NCBI GenBank assembly: GCA_023078555.1 | Contig: CM041204.1 | Coordinates: 5,300,430-5,364,429 of the forward strand | Source: Ulva prolifera | Taxonomy: Eukaryota > Chlorophyta > Ulvophyceae > Ulvales > Ulvaceae | Reading direction: 5' to 3' | DNA: 64,000 bases | Shown: positions 23,101-35,233 of the stretch, piece after piece | How positions within the stretch are numbered: the first letter of the stretch is position 1 | Layout: every line of letters starts with the position of its first letter | The notes under the pieces: model-generated | What the model saw: only the letters and a program-made list of their open reading frames with translations | Database searches by the model: none | What the model was told of the DNA's origin: nothing | Made by a program: the position numbers and the translations under genes

Positions 23101-25169
23101 ACAGATCGTGCGTGCCATCAGGCAAGCACTCAGCGATGGCAAGCTGGCTGTCGTAGAGGAGGGCCTCTCCACTTTGGCAGTTGCAGTCTCTGCTGCAGAT
23201 TCTGCTGGGTGTTTCCATTCTGTTGCACCAGCGCTACTGGGCCTGGCCGTAATTGCTGCCACCCTGGAGTCCCACCCTCACCTTTGCTTTGCAGCTCTAA
23301 AGTGCATCGAGGCAATGACAGCCGTTCTACTGCAACAGCGCATCGGCACCGCAGTGCGCTTCCAGGATCTCACTTGCCGTGCCTTTGCCAGCCGGTGGGT
23401 ATTCAACACACCTGGTGTCGAGCAATGCCTTATGCTGATTGCGCTACAATAGGGTGTGTCTACCAGCGCTCTCCATCAACGTTCAGGCCGAATAGTTGGC
23501 GTCTTGCATGCGGTCCTCGCCAGTGCCGAATACGACACTTCATTTTCTGCCACAACTGTAGACACGGTCCGAAGCGTACCCTCTCTGCGGTGCTACTGTG
23601 GCAAGTGTCATGGCGCCCACCAACGGCACCGGAGGGTTGCAGGATGTTCCATCGGAGAACGGCTCGGAATTGATCAACGAGGATACACCAGCACTACAGC
23701 GGCAGATCTCAGACATCAGCGCCGCTTCTGGTAGCAGCAGCGTGCAGGTCACGCTGGATGTGCTGCTAGCGTCACAGCCTTGGCTAGGGCCACTCCAGGC
23801 GACATCTGCAACACCCTGGGCGGGTATTGTGCATGCGTATGCGCTCATTGCGACACATGCAACCCATGATGCGGTGTCTGACCAGGGCGTAGAGGAGGCC
23901 ATGCGCCTCCTGCACAAGTTCTCTGTGTCATGGGCACCGGAGACGCTGCGGGGGGCGATGACTGCTGTGCATGAGGCACTCTTCGCCGGCGACCTTGTGC
24001 CGGCTGCCCGGCAGGGGCTGTCTGTGCGCCTGAGCCCGCAGGTGTTGAGCCGCCTGCTCAACCGCTTCCAGACTTACCTGCCATCGCTGTGGACGCTGCT
24101 GATTGCAGAGTATGGATCGCTGGGAGCTCCCACGCTGCGCACGCTGCTGGGCTCTCTGCTTGCACTGCTGCACGTTGACAGTGCAGATGCAGTGCGAGCC
24201 GGAGTTGCGGCGCTGCACCAGATGTCAGTGGTGCTGGGCGGCGCGGGTGGGGCAGAGCTCGATGTGCCAGGGTGGCAGGCGCTCGCGGATATGCTGCGCG
24301 ATGCGTGCGCGATGGACCAGGTGGTTGCTGTTTCACTGCCGCAGCGGCAGATGACGGTGGTGATGGTGCAGCGCTCACTAGTGCAGATCCTCGGGCACTG
24401 CGGGCGGTGCATGCCGCCATCGGTTCACCTGGAGCTGCTTGCCGTGCTTCAGGCCTCGGTCGATCGGGCCGCAGAGGCCAACGCGGACGCAGATCGCGAC
24501 TGGCAGCACCGCCAGACACTAGCTGCAGGATGCCGCGAGATCGAGCGTGCTCCAGGAGTGACAGAAGCACGGCGTGATAGTATGGCCAGTGTACGCATGC
24601 ATGGTGATGGTGACAGCGACAATGGTGTACAGGGCAGCGGGGTGTGGGAAGAGGACGGAAACAATGGCCACGCGGGTAGAAGGGGATCTGGGAAGAAGGA
24701 TACCGAGGCAGTTGGGCAGGACTCAGACGCTTGGCGGCAGCATATGCCGTGGTTAGAGCAGCAAAATGAGGGTGGGCAGCTGCTCGTGAAGGCGTACCTT
24801 CGGACGATGGATGTATTTCAGGAGTCGGCGGCGCGGCGACCGACTCTGGTCGAGGCTGCAGCTTGCTCAGAGGAGGCAGACGAGCGGCTCACAACGCTGT
24901 GTGCATCAATTTTGCGCAGCGCATGCGCCTCGTGTGGGAGCCTAGACACTGGTGAGGATGTGGGGGCACTGTGGAGCCTGCGGCGCAATGGTCCTGTGCT
25001 GTGTGCGTTGCTGCAAGCCCTTCAACGGCGTGGCACGGAGGAGGCGTGGGCAAAGGTGCTCCTGCCGAGGTTGCCGATGCTGATTCGCTGTGATGATGTT
25101 CGTGTTCGGTCCGCAGTTGCTGGAGTTTATGAGACTGTACTGGGGCCGAGAGTTCTGGGAGCTGCCTGA
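17132..25169 (+). CDS. BIG-type ARF guanine-nucleotide exchange factor (Sec7 domain)
   Basis: Large ARF-GEF of the BIG/Sec7p group, which activates ARF GTPases at the trans-Golgi/TGN. ATG 17132 starts MGSQQTNFDAFVNKAI; exon 1 ends at 17255. The N-terminal HDS/DCB-like helices come from exons at about 17.35-17.5, 17.62-17.9 and 18.1-18.86 kb. The HUS domain (INYDCDLHSVNIFERW) is at about 19430-19485. Sec7 is split over about 20030-20272 (LFRKKPLKAVRLLQSKGVL) and 20660-21045. It includes FKLPGEAQQIDRIMEKFAE with the glutamic finger at 20743-20745, and IMLNTDTHNP. C-terminal HDS domains follow at about 21.3-21.5, 21.7-22.85 (LDGQNVLHFFQSLCAVANQE; NMDRIRLVWGRLW), 23.07-23.4 and 23.6-25.17 kb. The stop TGA is at 25167-25169, with TGTAA at 25252-25256. 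Exon edges between domains are approximate. Confidence 0.9.
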
Positions 25170-25251
25170 CCAGTTCGATGGGTGATAATTGTCCGGCGAC
25201 AGCCGGATTAGCAGGATCCAAATGCACTTGTCGAGTGCTTATATTCCTTCA

Positions 25252-25256
25252 TGTAA
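25252..25256 (+). terminator. TGTAA poly(A) signal of the ARF-GEF gene
   Basis: TGTAA about 80 bp after the stop codon at 25169. This is the usual poly(A) element of green algae and fits the spacing; assignment is by position only. The following 0.5 kb to the EXO70 start shows no gene. Confidence 0.45.
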
Positions 25257-25766
25257 TCACGAAGCTGTGTTTTAATACACACTGTGGTACTACGCAGCAT
25301 GAATTTTTGCTTTGTGCTGACTAAGTCTGTTTTCGACTGCACTCATGCACGGGTGTGCAGTGAGGAAGGTCTTAGAAATTGGTGCACGAGCCCTGTTTGC
25401 ACATGTCACAGGACTTCACCTATATGTTGCCTATGGTAGGCTTCACGCGTGATATGCTGTATGCCGATCGCGTCAGCGCCACTCGCAAGTGCACAACCAT
25501 TGCGGAGCAGAGACTGTGGGGTCAATTGCACCACAAGAAAACACAGATGTAGCTGAGAGATGATCCTGATTTGTGGTCATACTGCAGCGCTGAATCAATT
25601 ATGCGTGCAGGCCTCGCTCTTGATTACGTACAGGGCCCTGGACATAGCGTAGTCGTTTGATCTTGTTTCACATAGCCGTCCGGTAGAGCAGTGCGGTTCA
25701 GAAGTACCCAGGGTGGCTAACATAATCGTACTTGGAAGTCGCCAGGACGATCTCCTTGCTTGAATC

Positions 25767-28700
25767 ATGGGCTCCAGGCTGGCGTTTGATCAGCCAGCGG
25801 CCTCGTTGAAAGGATCTTCTCTCTCCCAGCGAGTGGAAAAGCTTCAAGAGATTTTGGCTGAACGTGAACAGCTCGTAGAGGAAGGATGTCAAGTATTGCG
25901 AGCAGCAGGCGACTCACTGAAGGTCGTCAAGGGGAAATTTGAGCCTGTCAAAACACATTCATCATTGCTGTCAAACACGTCGAAAAACGTTACACAATGT
26001 AACACAGAAGTGTCAAGGCTGCTAATATGTGTCAAAGTGCATGAAAAGGTTTGCTATAATTGCTCTGCTCTGTGCTTGTCTATCAGCAGATGTGTGTCAC
26101 GATAAAGAAAATGAATCAGCCGTGTGCCAAGATGTTTGATGCTGTAGCTGGATAAAGCGATCAACAGACCAGGGGGAGATAGGAATGAGGAGCTGATGAA
26201 TGGCATGCGGGAGACTCTAGATGCGAATGCATTCCTCACTAAGCTGGACCATCTGCCGATGGCAGTCATGGCTCTCAACAGAAATCGAGAAAGCTTGGCA
26301 CGAGCTACGGCTACTTGCTCAAATAGGTTTGATCGGGTGTTGAAAGCTCATGCTGCGGTTCCCAGTGCAGCGGTGGTGGAGGAGCTGCTGGCAGCCCCAC
26401 CAAAAGGTATGCATGACATGCAGAATTCAAGGCGAAATCTATTGGCATCACACTCAATGTCAGCCAATAGATTCCTATCTCTGTGTGGTGGCAGCTTGTA
26501 TCCCTGTTATCCCCTGTTATCCCCATGACGGCATGCTTTTGTGGCTGTGCTACCGGCCGTGCGGGCTGTCTGCATGCAGCACACATACCATCACCTCCAA
26601 TGCAGATCGACCAGATTCAGTCACAATCTTTTTCGGTTCAAGAAAAGGTGACGTGAAAACCCTCTCAGAGATCATGGGCATCATGCTGCGGGCAGAAGAC
26701 CACACGTGCCTGACCTCGTACATCAAAGCACGCCAGCAGACAGTCGCCGGCATGATGAAAGCTGCCGCTGCGGGAGCGGGAGGAGTCGTCCCTGCAGCGG
26801 CACAGCAGCAGCGCAAGGTTCAAGAGTGCGCCACCGTACCCTGATGTCATGAAGCCTGTAGACCAGTTCGCCGTTGAGAATGAGCATACGGCAGCACCGT
26901 TGTCACTGAAAACCCGATCATACAAACCTGCACCTGCACATCTGCTTGTAAAAGTCCAGTAGTATAGCGGTCAAATCATTGGACTCTCACAATCCCTGGC
27001 CTCAAGTGATGCAACAGTGATGCAACAGACTTACAATTTTGGATCAGCGATGTACTGTGTCGAGACCTGCGATGCATTGCTCCAAGACTGTCACAGTGGC
27101 AGTCTCTTTTGCCATACACAAGGTTTGGCCGTACGTCCACGTTTGACATAGCACCGGACACTTGAAAAAGGCTCCATTGCGTGTCTCTGCAGAAGCCTGG
27201 GCCCTGGCTATTGCCTTGCGCTTACACCGACACAAGCACCACGCCGCCATTGTACCTTTGCAAAGGGTCCTTGTGCTCTTCGCATCAGTATGACCTGCTT
27301 TTGCAAGCAGACGTGGACCCTGAACGTGCTAGTGAGCACAATGTCTGCAACACTCCCGGGCTTGAAGACGGCATGAATGCTTGAAAAATGTGCGCAGGTG
27401 GACACACCAGATGATGATGGTTGCCCAGCTGCTGCATTGGGAGGCTGAGCTGGCGCATGAGGTCGTCCCTGCGGGTGCGGTGCCACGCACGCTCAACGCG
27501 ATTGTGTCAACAACAGTCAACAGTGTGGTGGACGCGGGCTACGCGCTTGCGAGTGGCCGTGCCAGCCCCGAGAGGCTGTTCCCGCTCCTCGATGGCATCG
27601 TGTGCATGCATGACCCGTTCGTGCAGCCGATCATGAAGCAGGCGTTCAAGGTGGAGGCCCTGAAGCCACTGAAGGAGAAGTTCCATGACCTTCTGGCGCA
27701 CCTTAACCTTCAGGCGCGGCACTGCGTTGAGAGCTTCTCCGGCGCAATCGTGAACAACCCCGCCCCGCTGAAGAAGGACGGGGGTGCCAATACGACTGTT
27801 GCACAGCAGACGGCATTTGTGATGCGATTTTTGAAGGTGCGCAGGCTCAAGAATGCAGGATTTTGGCTCACTTCTGTTTGAGTGCTGGTCAGAAGTAGTA
27901 GCACAAATTACTAGGGGCTGCTGTGCTGCCAGATTGACTAGGCCCGGCTTCGGCATATCACGAGCGGCAGGCTGCCAATGAGTGTCCGCATGCCTCGTGT
28001 TTGCGTGCTTGCACCTGGAGCAGGCGGCATAGCCTGCAGACCTTCGACTGCATCCTTTATCACCATGCGCTGGTGCAGAGTTTGTTCCGGAAAGAGGTCA
28101 TTGGGAAGCTGCCCTTCCTGGAGAACCCGCAGAAGCTGGCTGTCGAGTCCATCAGTGCCATGATGCGTGATCTTGAGCAAAAGCTGAATGTTGCGACCAG
28201 GGATCCGGCAGCTGTCAGCTTAGGAATGATGAATAACCTGCGGTTCATTTTGGCTGCCGTCTCAGAGCATGATCAACTGCCGACGCTCCTGGGGTCTGCC
28301 TGGGTCGCTCACCAGGAGAAGAAGCTGGCCAACTTCAAAGCCGAATATTTCCAGAGCACGTGGGCGCCACTGGTGGACGCAGTTGCTGCAGGCACCGCAG
28401 AGGCGGCAAATGTGAGTCTCCATTGCATTGGTCTATTGCATCACGGCTCAGTGTTACAGGCCAGCTGCCTGGACCAATGTGTTACGGTATGTGTGCAGGC
28501 CAAGAAGGACATAGTGAAGGAGCACTGCCGCAGGATCAACGCCAGGATTGAGAAGATATTCACCATTCAATGTTACTTTGTTCTGCCAGACGCCACTCTC
28601 AAATCCGAAATGTTCAGGCAACTGTCTGATGAGGTGCTGCAGCCATACACCCGATTCTGGAGGACATATGAGTCCATGCAACTGCTGAAAACGCCGGCGA

Positions 28701-28877
28701 AGCATTTCAGGTGACTCTCCAAAACTGTGCTGCTGCAGTGCAGATGATGTGGCAAGATTCTGAATGACACATGGCTTGCTGAATATTTGCAGGCACTCAC
28801 CAGACGACCTGAAGATGATGATTGACACCTGCTTGTTCACTGGCAGCCCCATGAAACCCGGATATTTCAAGAAGTAG
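25767..28877 (+). CDS. EXO70: Exocyst complex subunit EXO70
   Basis: Tethers secretory vesicles to the plasma membrane, binding phosphoinositides through its C-terminal helical bundles. ATG 25767 begins MGSRLAFDQPAASLKG, followed by an N-terminal coiled coil (QRVEKLQEILAEREQLVEEG). Further exons: about 26182-26405 (FLTKLDHLPMAVMALNRN), about 26645-26820 (TLSEIMGIMLRAEDHTCL), about 27400-27835 (LLHWEAELAHEVVPAG; SPERLFPLLDGI), about 28024-28410, about 28498-28710 (AKKDIVKEHCRRINARIEKI, then YFVLPDATLKSEM) and 28791-28877 (HSPDDLKMMIDTCLF, stop TAG). The AKKDIVKE...NARIE segment and the short closing exon are the best EXO70 signatures. The first intron boundaries and the 26.4-27.4 kb region are approximate. 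It lies 0.6 kb downstream of the ARF-GEF on the same strand. Confidence 0.85.
26436..26474. repeat. Small inverted repeat in an EXO70 intron
   Basis: AATCTATTGGC and its exact complement GCCAATAGATT are separated by about 16 nt, inside the intron after the PPK exon. Short hairpin of unknown role. Confidence 0.6.
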
Positions 28878-29568
28878 ACTAGAAATCATGAAGCATATGA
28901 CTTCCGATCGCTAAGTGTTTGTCCATTAACGCATTTGTGTTATAAGTGTTTGTCCATTAACGCATTTTTGTTAATTCGACACAACAGGATTCCACTGCAC
29001 AGGTCACAGCTCCATATTTATTTCGCACATGCCATCAGGTGGCATGTTCAGGGGTCTTTTTGTGTGCGCCTGACTTCAGCCGCAACGCATATCAGAACAC
29101 GCTGATCACTGCAGGCATGATCTCAGACTCGAATCATGTCACCGGTGTGACATCATCCTAGAGTGATACACAGGGGCAAGCTGTGCATATGTCCACATCT
29201 ACAACAAACATGTCCAGTGTGTTCGATTCGATGCCATGACTGACGCTAGGCAGTCATTGAACCAGCAGGCTGCACTTCCAATGTTCGAATTAGACGGTGT
29301 CATGTGAAATGCCCAAGTTACACGATGACAACGTATGGTCGTCACATGCGGTTGGGGGATGTGATCCAGTTTGCATTGATGTCCAATAAGAAGCAACCCG
29401 TTCACCATGCTCCATGCACAGCAGCCCAGTGCAAGTCAACAGACTGCTTGCAATCAGCGATGCGATCTTTGTTGTCTGGACCTGGAGCAGCAAGTGTCCA
29501 AAGAATAACCCCATGCAGAACTGTTTGCTCATGCTGATGCAAGAGCTTCCATGGTAGCGGAGTAGCAT
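28878..29568. other. Intergenic between convergent EXO70 and EF-hand genes
   Basis: There is no gene. It holds the 3' ends of the two converging transcripts, the 25-bp tandem repeat at 28912-28967 and a TTACA (TGTAA on minus) near 29317 that may serve the EF-hand gene. Confidence 0.5.
28912..28967. repeat. Two perfect 25-bp tandem copies, period 31 bp
   Basis: TAAGTGTTTGTCCATTAACG and the five following bases occur at 28912-28936 and 28943-28967 with no mismatch. It lies about 35 bp after the EXO70 stop codon, so it is probably in the 3' UTR. Confidence 0.85.
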
Positions 29569-30992
29569 CTATAGACTTTCCACATTAGTGATGCTGTCTT
29601 GCAATGTGGCAGCCCGGCCATCCAACGAGTCCACTGCCTGTGCCACCTTGTTTGCACTAGAAGCTTGTATATGGACACTGTTTCGAAACCCTACGGCTTG
29701 ATGCTGTGCTCCTGGAACTTCACCAGGCTGTGGCTGCATGAGGAGCTGCGTTGGTGGGTCGGATGGCTCGGATGCATCCTCAGGCTGCATGGCTCCAATC
29801 ATGCCAGTGGTACGCCGTGCAACTGGTGACGTATCGTCCGTCATTTGAGGTTGCAGAGCTGCGATGAATTCGGCATACTGCAGCAAAAGCCAAGATGTCT
29901 CTGCATTACCAATGAAGAGGACCACGTGTTGCATGCGGAGGACCACGTATTCAATGCAAAACATTGGATGCAGAGCGTAAGCACGGCCAGATCCTGGTCT
30001 GTCGATGACTCTGTACCCACATCGCTTAGATGCGAGGTCACATGTACACGCTTGGGCATGCAAGGGAACATTTCGGGCGGGAAAGCAGCACATAGTGGCT
30101 ATGCAGCGCTCCAGTGCAGCATCGCAGGCCTGCTGCTGCAATGCGCAGAACATCAACACAATGGTAGTGCGGACTCACATCAATGACACCATTTCCATCC
30201 CGGTCGAGAACACTGTGGAATCTGTGAATCTCCTCTGGTGACAGCAGCCCGCCCAGCTCGGCAAATTGTTCTACCATCTCATCGCAGGTGATAAACCCGC
30301 TTCCATCCTGATCAAAGAACTGCAGCAGTGATGATGTTTGCTGATGTTGACCGAGATATGTATGATTGACAATACTTTGGCCTTGCGTACTCTCTGCTAA
30401 TGTGTTGCATTCATCAGGAAAATAATCCTTGACAGGCAGGCACAGGCGGAGCCGTACAGGGAATGCCTTCTCTAGCATTGCTCGGCTATGTTCTTCGGCA
30501 CTCATAGCGTCCTTCCAGACATGGCAAAACTGTCCCCACGTACATGTTGTAGCAGGTTCCAGAGACATTTTCGCCATTGATCTTTCAAACTGAACGCTGC
30601 TCGGATTCTGCACCACAGCTGCCACAGATTGGTGACGCTGATACTGACTAGATGTCTGACGGTGGAGACACTGGTGCTGGTAGAGCTCGCACCAGCCCCA
30701 TCAGTCTCATCATGCACAAACAATCCTCTTCCGACAAGCAATCTGGATTAAAGTTAAGAGAACCAAGAAAATAACGTCCTCTCCCTGCATGTTACTGCGA
30801 GATTCGATGTTTGCAAATGCTAAGCTGCCTTCTTGGGCTGCACATGACCTCATGATCATGGGGCTCACTGAGTTGGGCTTCCCGCAAACCCGAAGACTCT
30901 TCTGTGAAGCAGCTACTCTCTCGGCCTAGCAGAGAATTTGCTTCTGTCTGCTTTCGCCGCCTTATGCGCGCTTTCAAGACATCAGACCACAT
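29569..30992 (-). CDS. Two-EF-hand calcium-binding protein, 342 aa
   Basis: Spliced model on minus: 30992-30796, 30742-30649, 30607-30179, 29877-29569; all phases agree and all introns are GT-AG. The ATG begins MWSDVLKARIRRRKQ. Two canonical EF-hand loops sit in the middle: DQDGSGFITCDE and DRDGNGVIDYAE. The second is completed only by splicing GAT to TATGCCGAATTC, which strongly supports that junction. Before the pair lies a region with WGQFCHVWKDAMSAEEHS; after it, a Pro/Gln-rich low-complexity tail (SEPSDPPTQLLMQPQPGE) ends in TNVESL-stop. The paired EF-hands should bind two calcium ions with EF-loop position-12 acids intact. I do not recognise an enzymatic domain. Partners and cell location are unknown. 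Confidence 0.8.
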
Positions 30993-31630
30993 GCTCCTCG
31001 CTTTTCAAATAGTCAGGTCCAGCGCAGCCTTGACGCCTTCATTCACAATGATGCTTCAGCACGAAACGAACAGCATGCAAGCCGAAGTGGCGCCGCATCG
31101 CTACCATTTGCCACTGCCTTGCTTAGCCTGCCGAGACGCAGCGATAGCACGCACGACTTGCGTCAATCGACTGCCAACTGATACCGCCGATCAGGCAGCC
31201 CGGCTGTGGCATTTCACTGTGGATCTGTCACCAATAATTCAGCGGAGTGAATGGTTTAAACATCAACATGCATTGGTCGCTCATTGGTTTCACAGTCTTA
31301 TGCGATTGCGCCCTACAGCTGCCGCGTCGGCAGCATGCAAGTCTAATTGCGTCACCGTAGCGGAGTTCACCAGGCACTTGACACCGGTTTCGAACACACG
31401 TATGTTCCCGTGTTCCCTGACGATGCTCACATTACCTATGTTGCTGCATACTGCTATATCTCCTGTGGCCCGGCCGTGAGGCTGTGAACATCCGGTCCGC
31501 AGTAATCTGCGAACGGAATGTGTTCACCAGAGATCTAGCACACGGGATCAGTCTTTTTCATTATTGCCTATCGGCAGATCTTTGTAGGCAAGCGCTTAGC
31601 TTCATTGACTCAGCGCACAAGGTTGGTAGA

Positions 31631-32923
31631 ATGGCTTCAGGCCGCGCTCAAGAGGCAGAAACAGTCACGGAGGCAGATGTAAAGGCTGTACGCATCAGCT
31701 GGCTTCGGTACATATGCATATGCGGGCTGTCGCGGTGTCAAGTCCAGGGTGGATGGCATCACGCAGTGCAGAAGTTTGTGAGTCACACGTGTGCGAAATG
31801 CAGTTCTGCTGCAGCCTCTTGGGGCGGAGATTCCCAAAGCTTCAGCGGCTGAAAGCGGAGCACCTGCAACAGCTTGTGTTGTTTCATCGTCGTATCACAG
31901 GTACAGCTTTGCCAGTTCAACATAAGGCCTATCCAAAGTCCAAGGCGCAGCATATGGATGTTCTGGTTTACATTGGCCATGGGACGGATTTTCAAGACGT
32001 GAGGAACGCTCAAGCGCCCCGAAAACAAATGGGACTACGCACCGTGACAGTGCCTGTCAGCAGTACGACAAAGCCGGTTCAGAGGCAGAACGAAGCATGG
32101 AAATGGGCTGGAGAGGCATACCCGGGCCGGAAGAACTGGAAGCCAAGTGGCATTGCTTGTGCAAGAGAAAATGCGTCACGAGCAAGGCTGGAGGTATGCC
32201 TTAATCGTACCGCCCAGCCTAGTCGATGGGCGGCTTTCAGCTCTACGCCAGTCTGCTAGTGTGCTCCAACACCTGCTAACCCAAGCAGGATGGGCAACCC
32301 CTCCGTTGTGATGGCATGCAATGCCTTCGCTTGTCGCAGCAATTGCGCTTCTTCACTCGAGTCCAGGGTTCATCAATTGCACCAATAGCAGCACCGCCTC
32401 ACGCCACTTTCAGCACAGTGATTGCTTGTGGCAGGGCGTAAGGGCAAAGCAAACTGTGCATCACACTTGACAACATTTGAGCTGCTTTCAAACCCGTGTC
32501 ACTGCAGCTGCGTTCGGCTATCACAGTGGGGCACCACATGGTGCCATCATACCATTGAATACCTGTCTGCATTTGCAGCGATTCCTGATAGATGAAGAAA
32601 AGCAGTCTGAATTCTCTAGAGCGCACGATGTGGAATGGGAGCGCACATTGGAGTCTCGCGGCCGCTGGCTGCATGGGGATCTTAAACTGCCAGACGCTAG
32701 CAGCGCAGAGGACTCCATATGGCGAAAAGCTACCCTGACATCAGCAGATGACGAGTGCCTGCGGGCGGAAATTCAAAAAGCGCGCCACAGGTCGCTGGAG
32801 AACACTGCACAGCTGAAGCGACAGAGCCGCGCAGCGAGAGGCTGCATGCTCCATAAAGCCTTCCCTGTTTTGCCAGCAGCCAGCGCTGCCTTGGATCCAC
32901 GGCTGCCTGATGGCGGGGTGTGA
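31631..32923 (+). CDS. Hypothetical basic protein, about 260 aa
   Basis: Proposed exons: 31631-31678 (MASGRAQEAETVTEAD), 31804-32193 and 32579-32923, with agreeing phases. The second exon encodes FCCSLLGRRFPKLQRLKAEH, then NEAWKWAGEAYPGRKNWKPS. The third is helical and charged (RFLIDEEKQSEF; ECLRAEIQKARHRS) and ends PDGGV-stop. High Arg/Lys/Glu content and heptad-like stretches suggest a partly coiled-coil protein. I do not recognise the family. The start is the first in-frame ATG before a good donor and is not otherwise supported. Confidence 0.45.
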
Positions 32924-33851
32924 CAGAGGCACACTCGACTCGATGGTGGCATGAACGCAGCAATGGTCTATTCAAGGACATGGAAATGACATTTGAGGAT
33001 ACGCTTGTGTATCCATGTGCCTATGGGGGGCTGACGTGGGCGATTGCCACTGTGCACATACAAAGACAGGATACCAAGAGTGAGATCTGATATCCAGTCG
33101 TCCAACATGGTAGATTCCATGGCTGGTGTACTGGAAACACAGCGCATTGCAGATAAGCATCACCCTGAAATGCCGTGAAGCGTACAGGCAGTTTGCAAAA
33201 CGTTGTCATGGATGCTGGCTGTGAATGCAATGACTTTGCAGCAATGTGGAGTCAGTCGCCCCGCGGGGCCTCATTTGATCCTGCTTCCTGTTTTTGTTAA
33301 ACTGGTACGGATATTGCTGTGCATACAATTGCTATGTGATCATACATACCTACATACTTGCATTCGTACATACTGTCCGGGTGTGGATACTGCGGTGAAT
33401 TAGTGCAGTAAAAGTGGACCCCCGGCTGGGCAGCGCTTGCCTGAAACGTGTCACAACGCAGGCCACATCTTAACTCTCAGGCTCATGATGCATCTACAGG
33501 GATGGGTATGCGACTGGCTCTACATTTCAGATTTGACAATGAAAGTCTGATCTTGTGCAAAGCTGCCGACGCTGAGATGAGAATGCGAGCATGCTCAGGG
33601 CAGTGCAGCTACACACCCTGGCCGGACATACATGGTGGCCCTACACACAGCAGCACCGGCCCACAGATGCGACCACGCAAAGCGGCCGGAGGACATGGCC
33701 GCAGAAATCTTTGTGGAGCAGAAATCATAAAGAATTCCTAGAGCTGATCAATCCGACAATATCACAGGATTAGTGGCAGGCCTCGAATTGTTTGTTTCTA
33801 AATTGTAAAATACACGGATGTGTCAGCACATTGTTCTCTGTACACAGAGAA

Positions 33852-33924
33852 TCCCTCATAGTCTAGTTGGTTAGGATCTCGGTTTCTCACACCGAAGGCC
33901 CGGGTTCGAATCCCGGTGAGGGAA
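33852..33924 (+). tRNA. tRNA-Glu(CTC)
   Basis: Complete cloverleaf without intron. The acceptor TCCCTCA pairs with TGAGGGA. The anticodon stem TCGGT/ACCGA encloses loop TTCTCAC with anticodon CTC. The T arm is CCGGG-TTCGAAT-CCCGG, and the variable loop AGGC. CCA is not encoded. A T4 run at 33931-33934 is a likely Pol III terminator. A near-palindrome, TTCTCTGT-AC-ACAGAGAA, ends at the tRNA 5' edge (33834-33851). Confidence 0.95.
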
Positions 33925-33954
33925 GAACACTTTTAGGTAAATTTGTGGCTGGCA

Positions 33955-35090
33955 TTACAGTGCATTAGCATGTCTTGTAGCAGCTAACCAGATCTGGTCG
34001 TGGAGGCGCCGGAGCTGGGTAGGATCTGGCAGGTGAAGCAGGATTAAGTGTGGATTGCTGCAGGTACAGCCTGGCACAAACTTCATGCATTGACCTGCAC
34101 TATCTGAGGACGCACGAGATGTATACATGAGAATTGCAAGTGCAGGCTTTGCTTGACAACTGGCTGAGGCGGTCCTGTAGTGTGGTCTGCTTTGGAGTGA
34201 CATGCCTGGGTACCTGATTTTAATGTTGATTTGCAACGGGGCCATGTGCGTCATGCGTCCGAAGTGTCAAACCAAACTTTGCTATCCAACAAAGAACACA
34301 TATATCAACTCGACTCGGCACTGCTTTTCGAAGCTGCACAGCCAGTTGCAGTTGTAGCATGCTGTGTTGTGACGTTCTGACTGAATGACTTCCATAGGCA
34401 AATCCCGACCAGTACTACGTTTCTGGCTTCTACTCACATGGAACCCGAATGTTCGCACAAACTATGTGAGCTGATGCCAGCGAGTCGTTGGGAAGATCTC
34501 TGGATGCGCAGCAACATTGCATGGTTGCCTACTGTGACAGCTGCAAGCCCCAGTGAACAGGCACACATTTTGTGGTTTCGAGCGGCTGCACTGGTGGCCA
34601 CGTCGATAGATCAAATGCACTGGCATGCAGCAAACTCGGCGTACATGGCGTTTGACAGATCATTGCGTCACACGAAGTGAGCACTATGCCCCAGGATAAC
34701 ATATGCACGCGGTGAAGCTCACGCGAACATTTGCGTGTGTGTCTCCCAGCTGAGGCCGAGCTTGCAATCCGGATAGCATACAGGTCATACATATCGTCAC
34801 CACAAGAGTCTCTCGAACGATCCCGGCTCGAATTTTGCAGTGACGGCTCCGTGTGCTAAAACGCTGTACGGTGGTGAATTTGGTTGACTAAGGCAGCATG
34901 ATCGGAAGGCCTTGAGCGTTGGAGGCACATGTCCGGATCCATTGCGGTACGAAACGAACCAGTTGATATCAGACACTCGGATCACCGTTACGCCTGCATA
35001 TATTTTGGTCCTGGGATGTTGTTTCCAAAGGCTATCCGCAGCATGAGTGCCTGTGAGGGGTTGCCTTGTGGCCCACTCCCTCGAGGTCAT
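33955..35090 (-). other. Possible minus-strand coding exons, unresolved
   Basis: A minus-strand frame ending at 33955 has a protein-like C-terminus (HLILLHLPDPTQLRRLHDQI). A putative acceptor (CTGCAG) lies before it near 34060, and further upstream minus frames reach 35090. No domain is recognised and I could not build a consistent splice chain. Short plus-strand frames (34438-34680) are equally unproven. The promoter and first exon of DHODH must also lie in this interval. Confidence 0.2.
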
Positions 35091-35233
35091 GGATACCCGC
35101 AGCTAAAAGCTCCCTTAAAGTGCATAGCAAGTCAAGGAAGGCGAACTTGTATGAACATGTTTTGCATAAGCATGCGCACGTGCATAGTGAAAGCATCACT
35201 TCGTTTGACAAGAGACAGCCTTTTGGCTTGCAG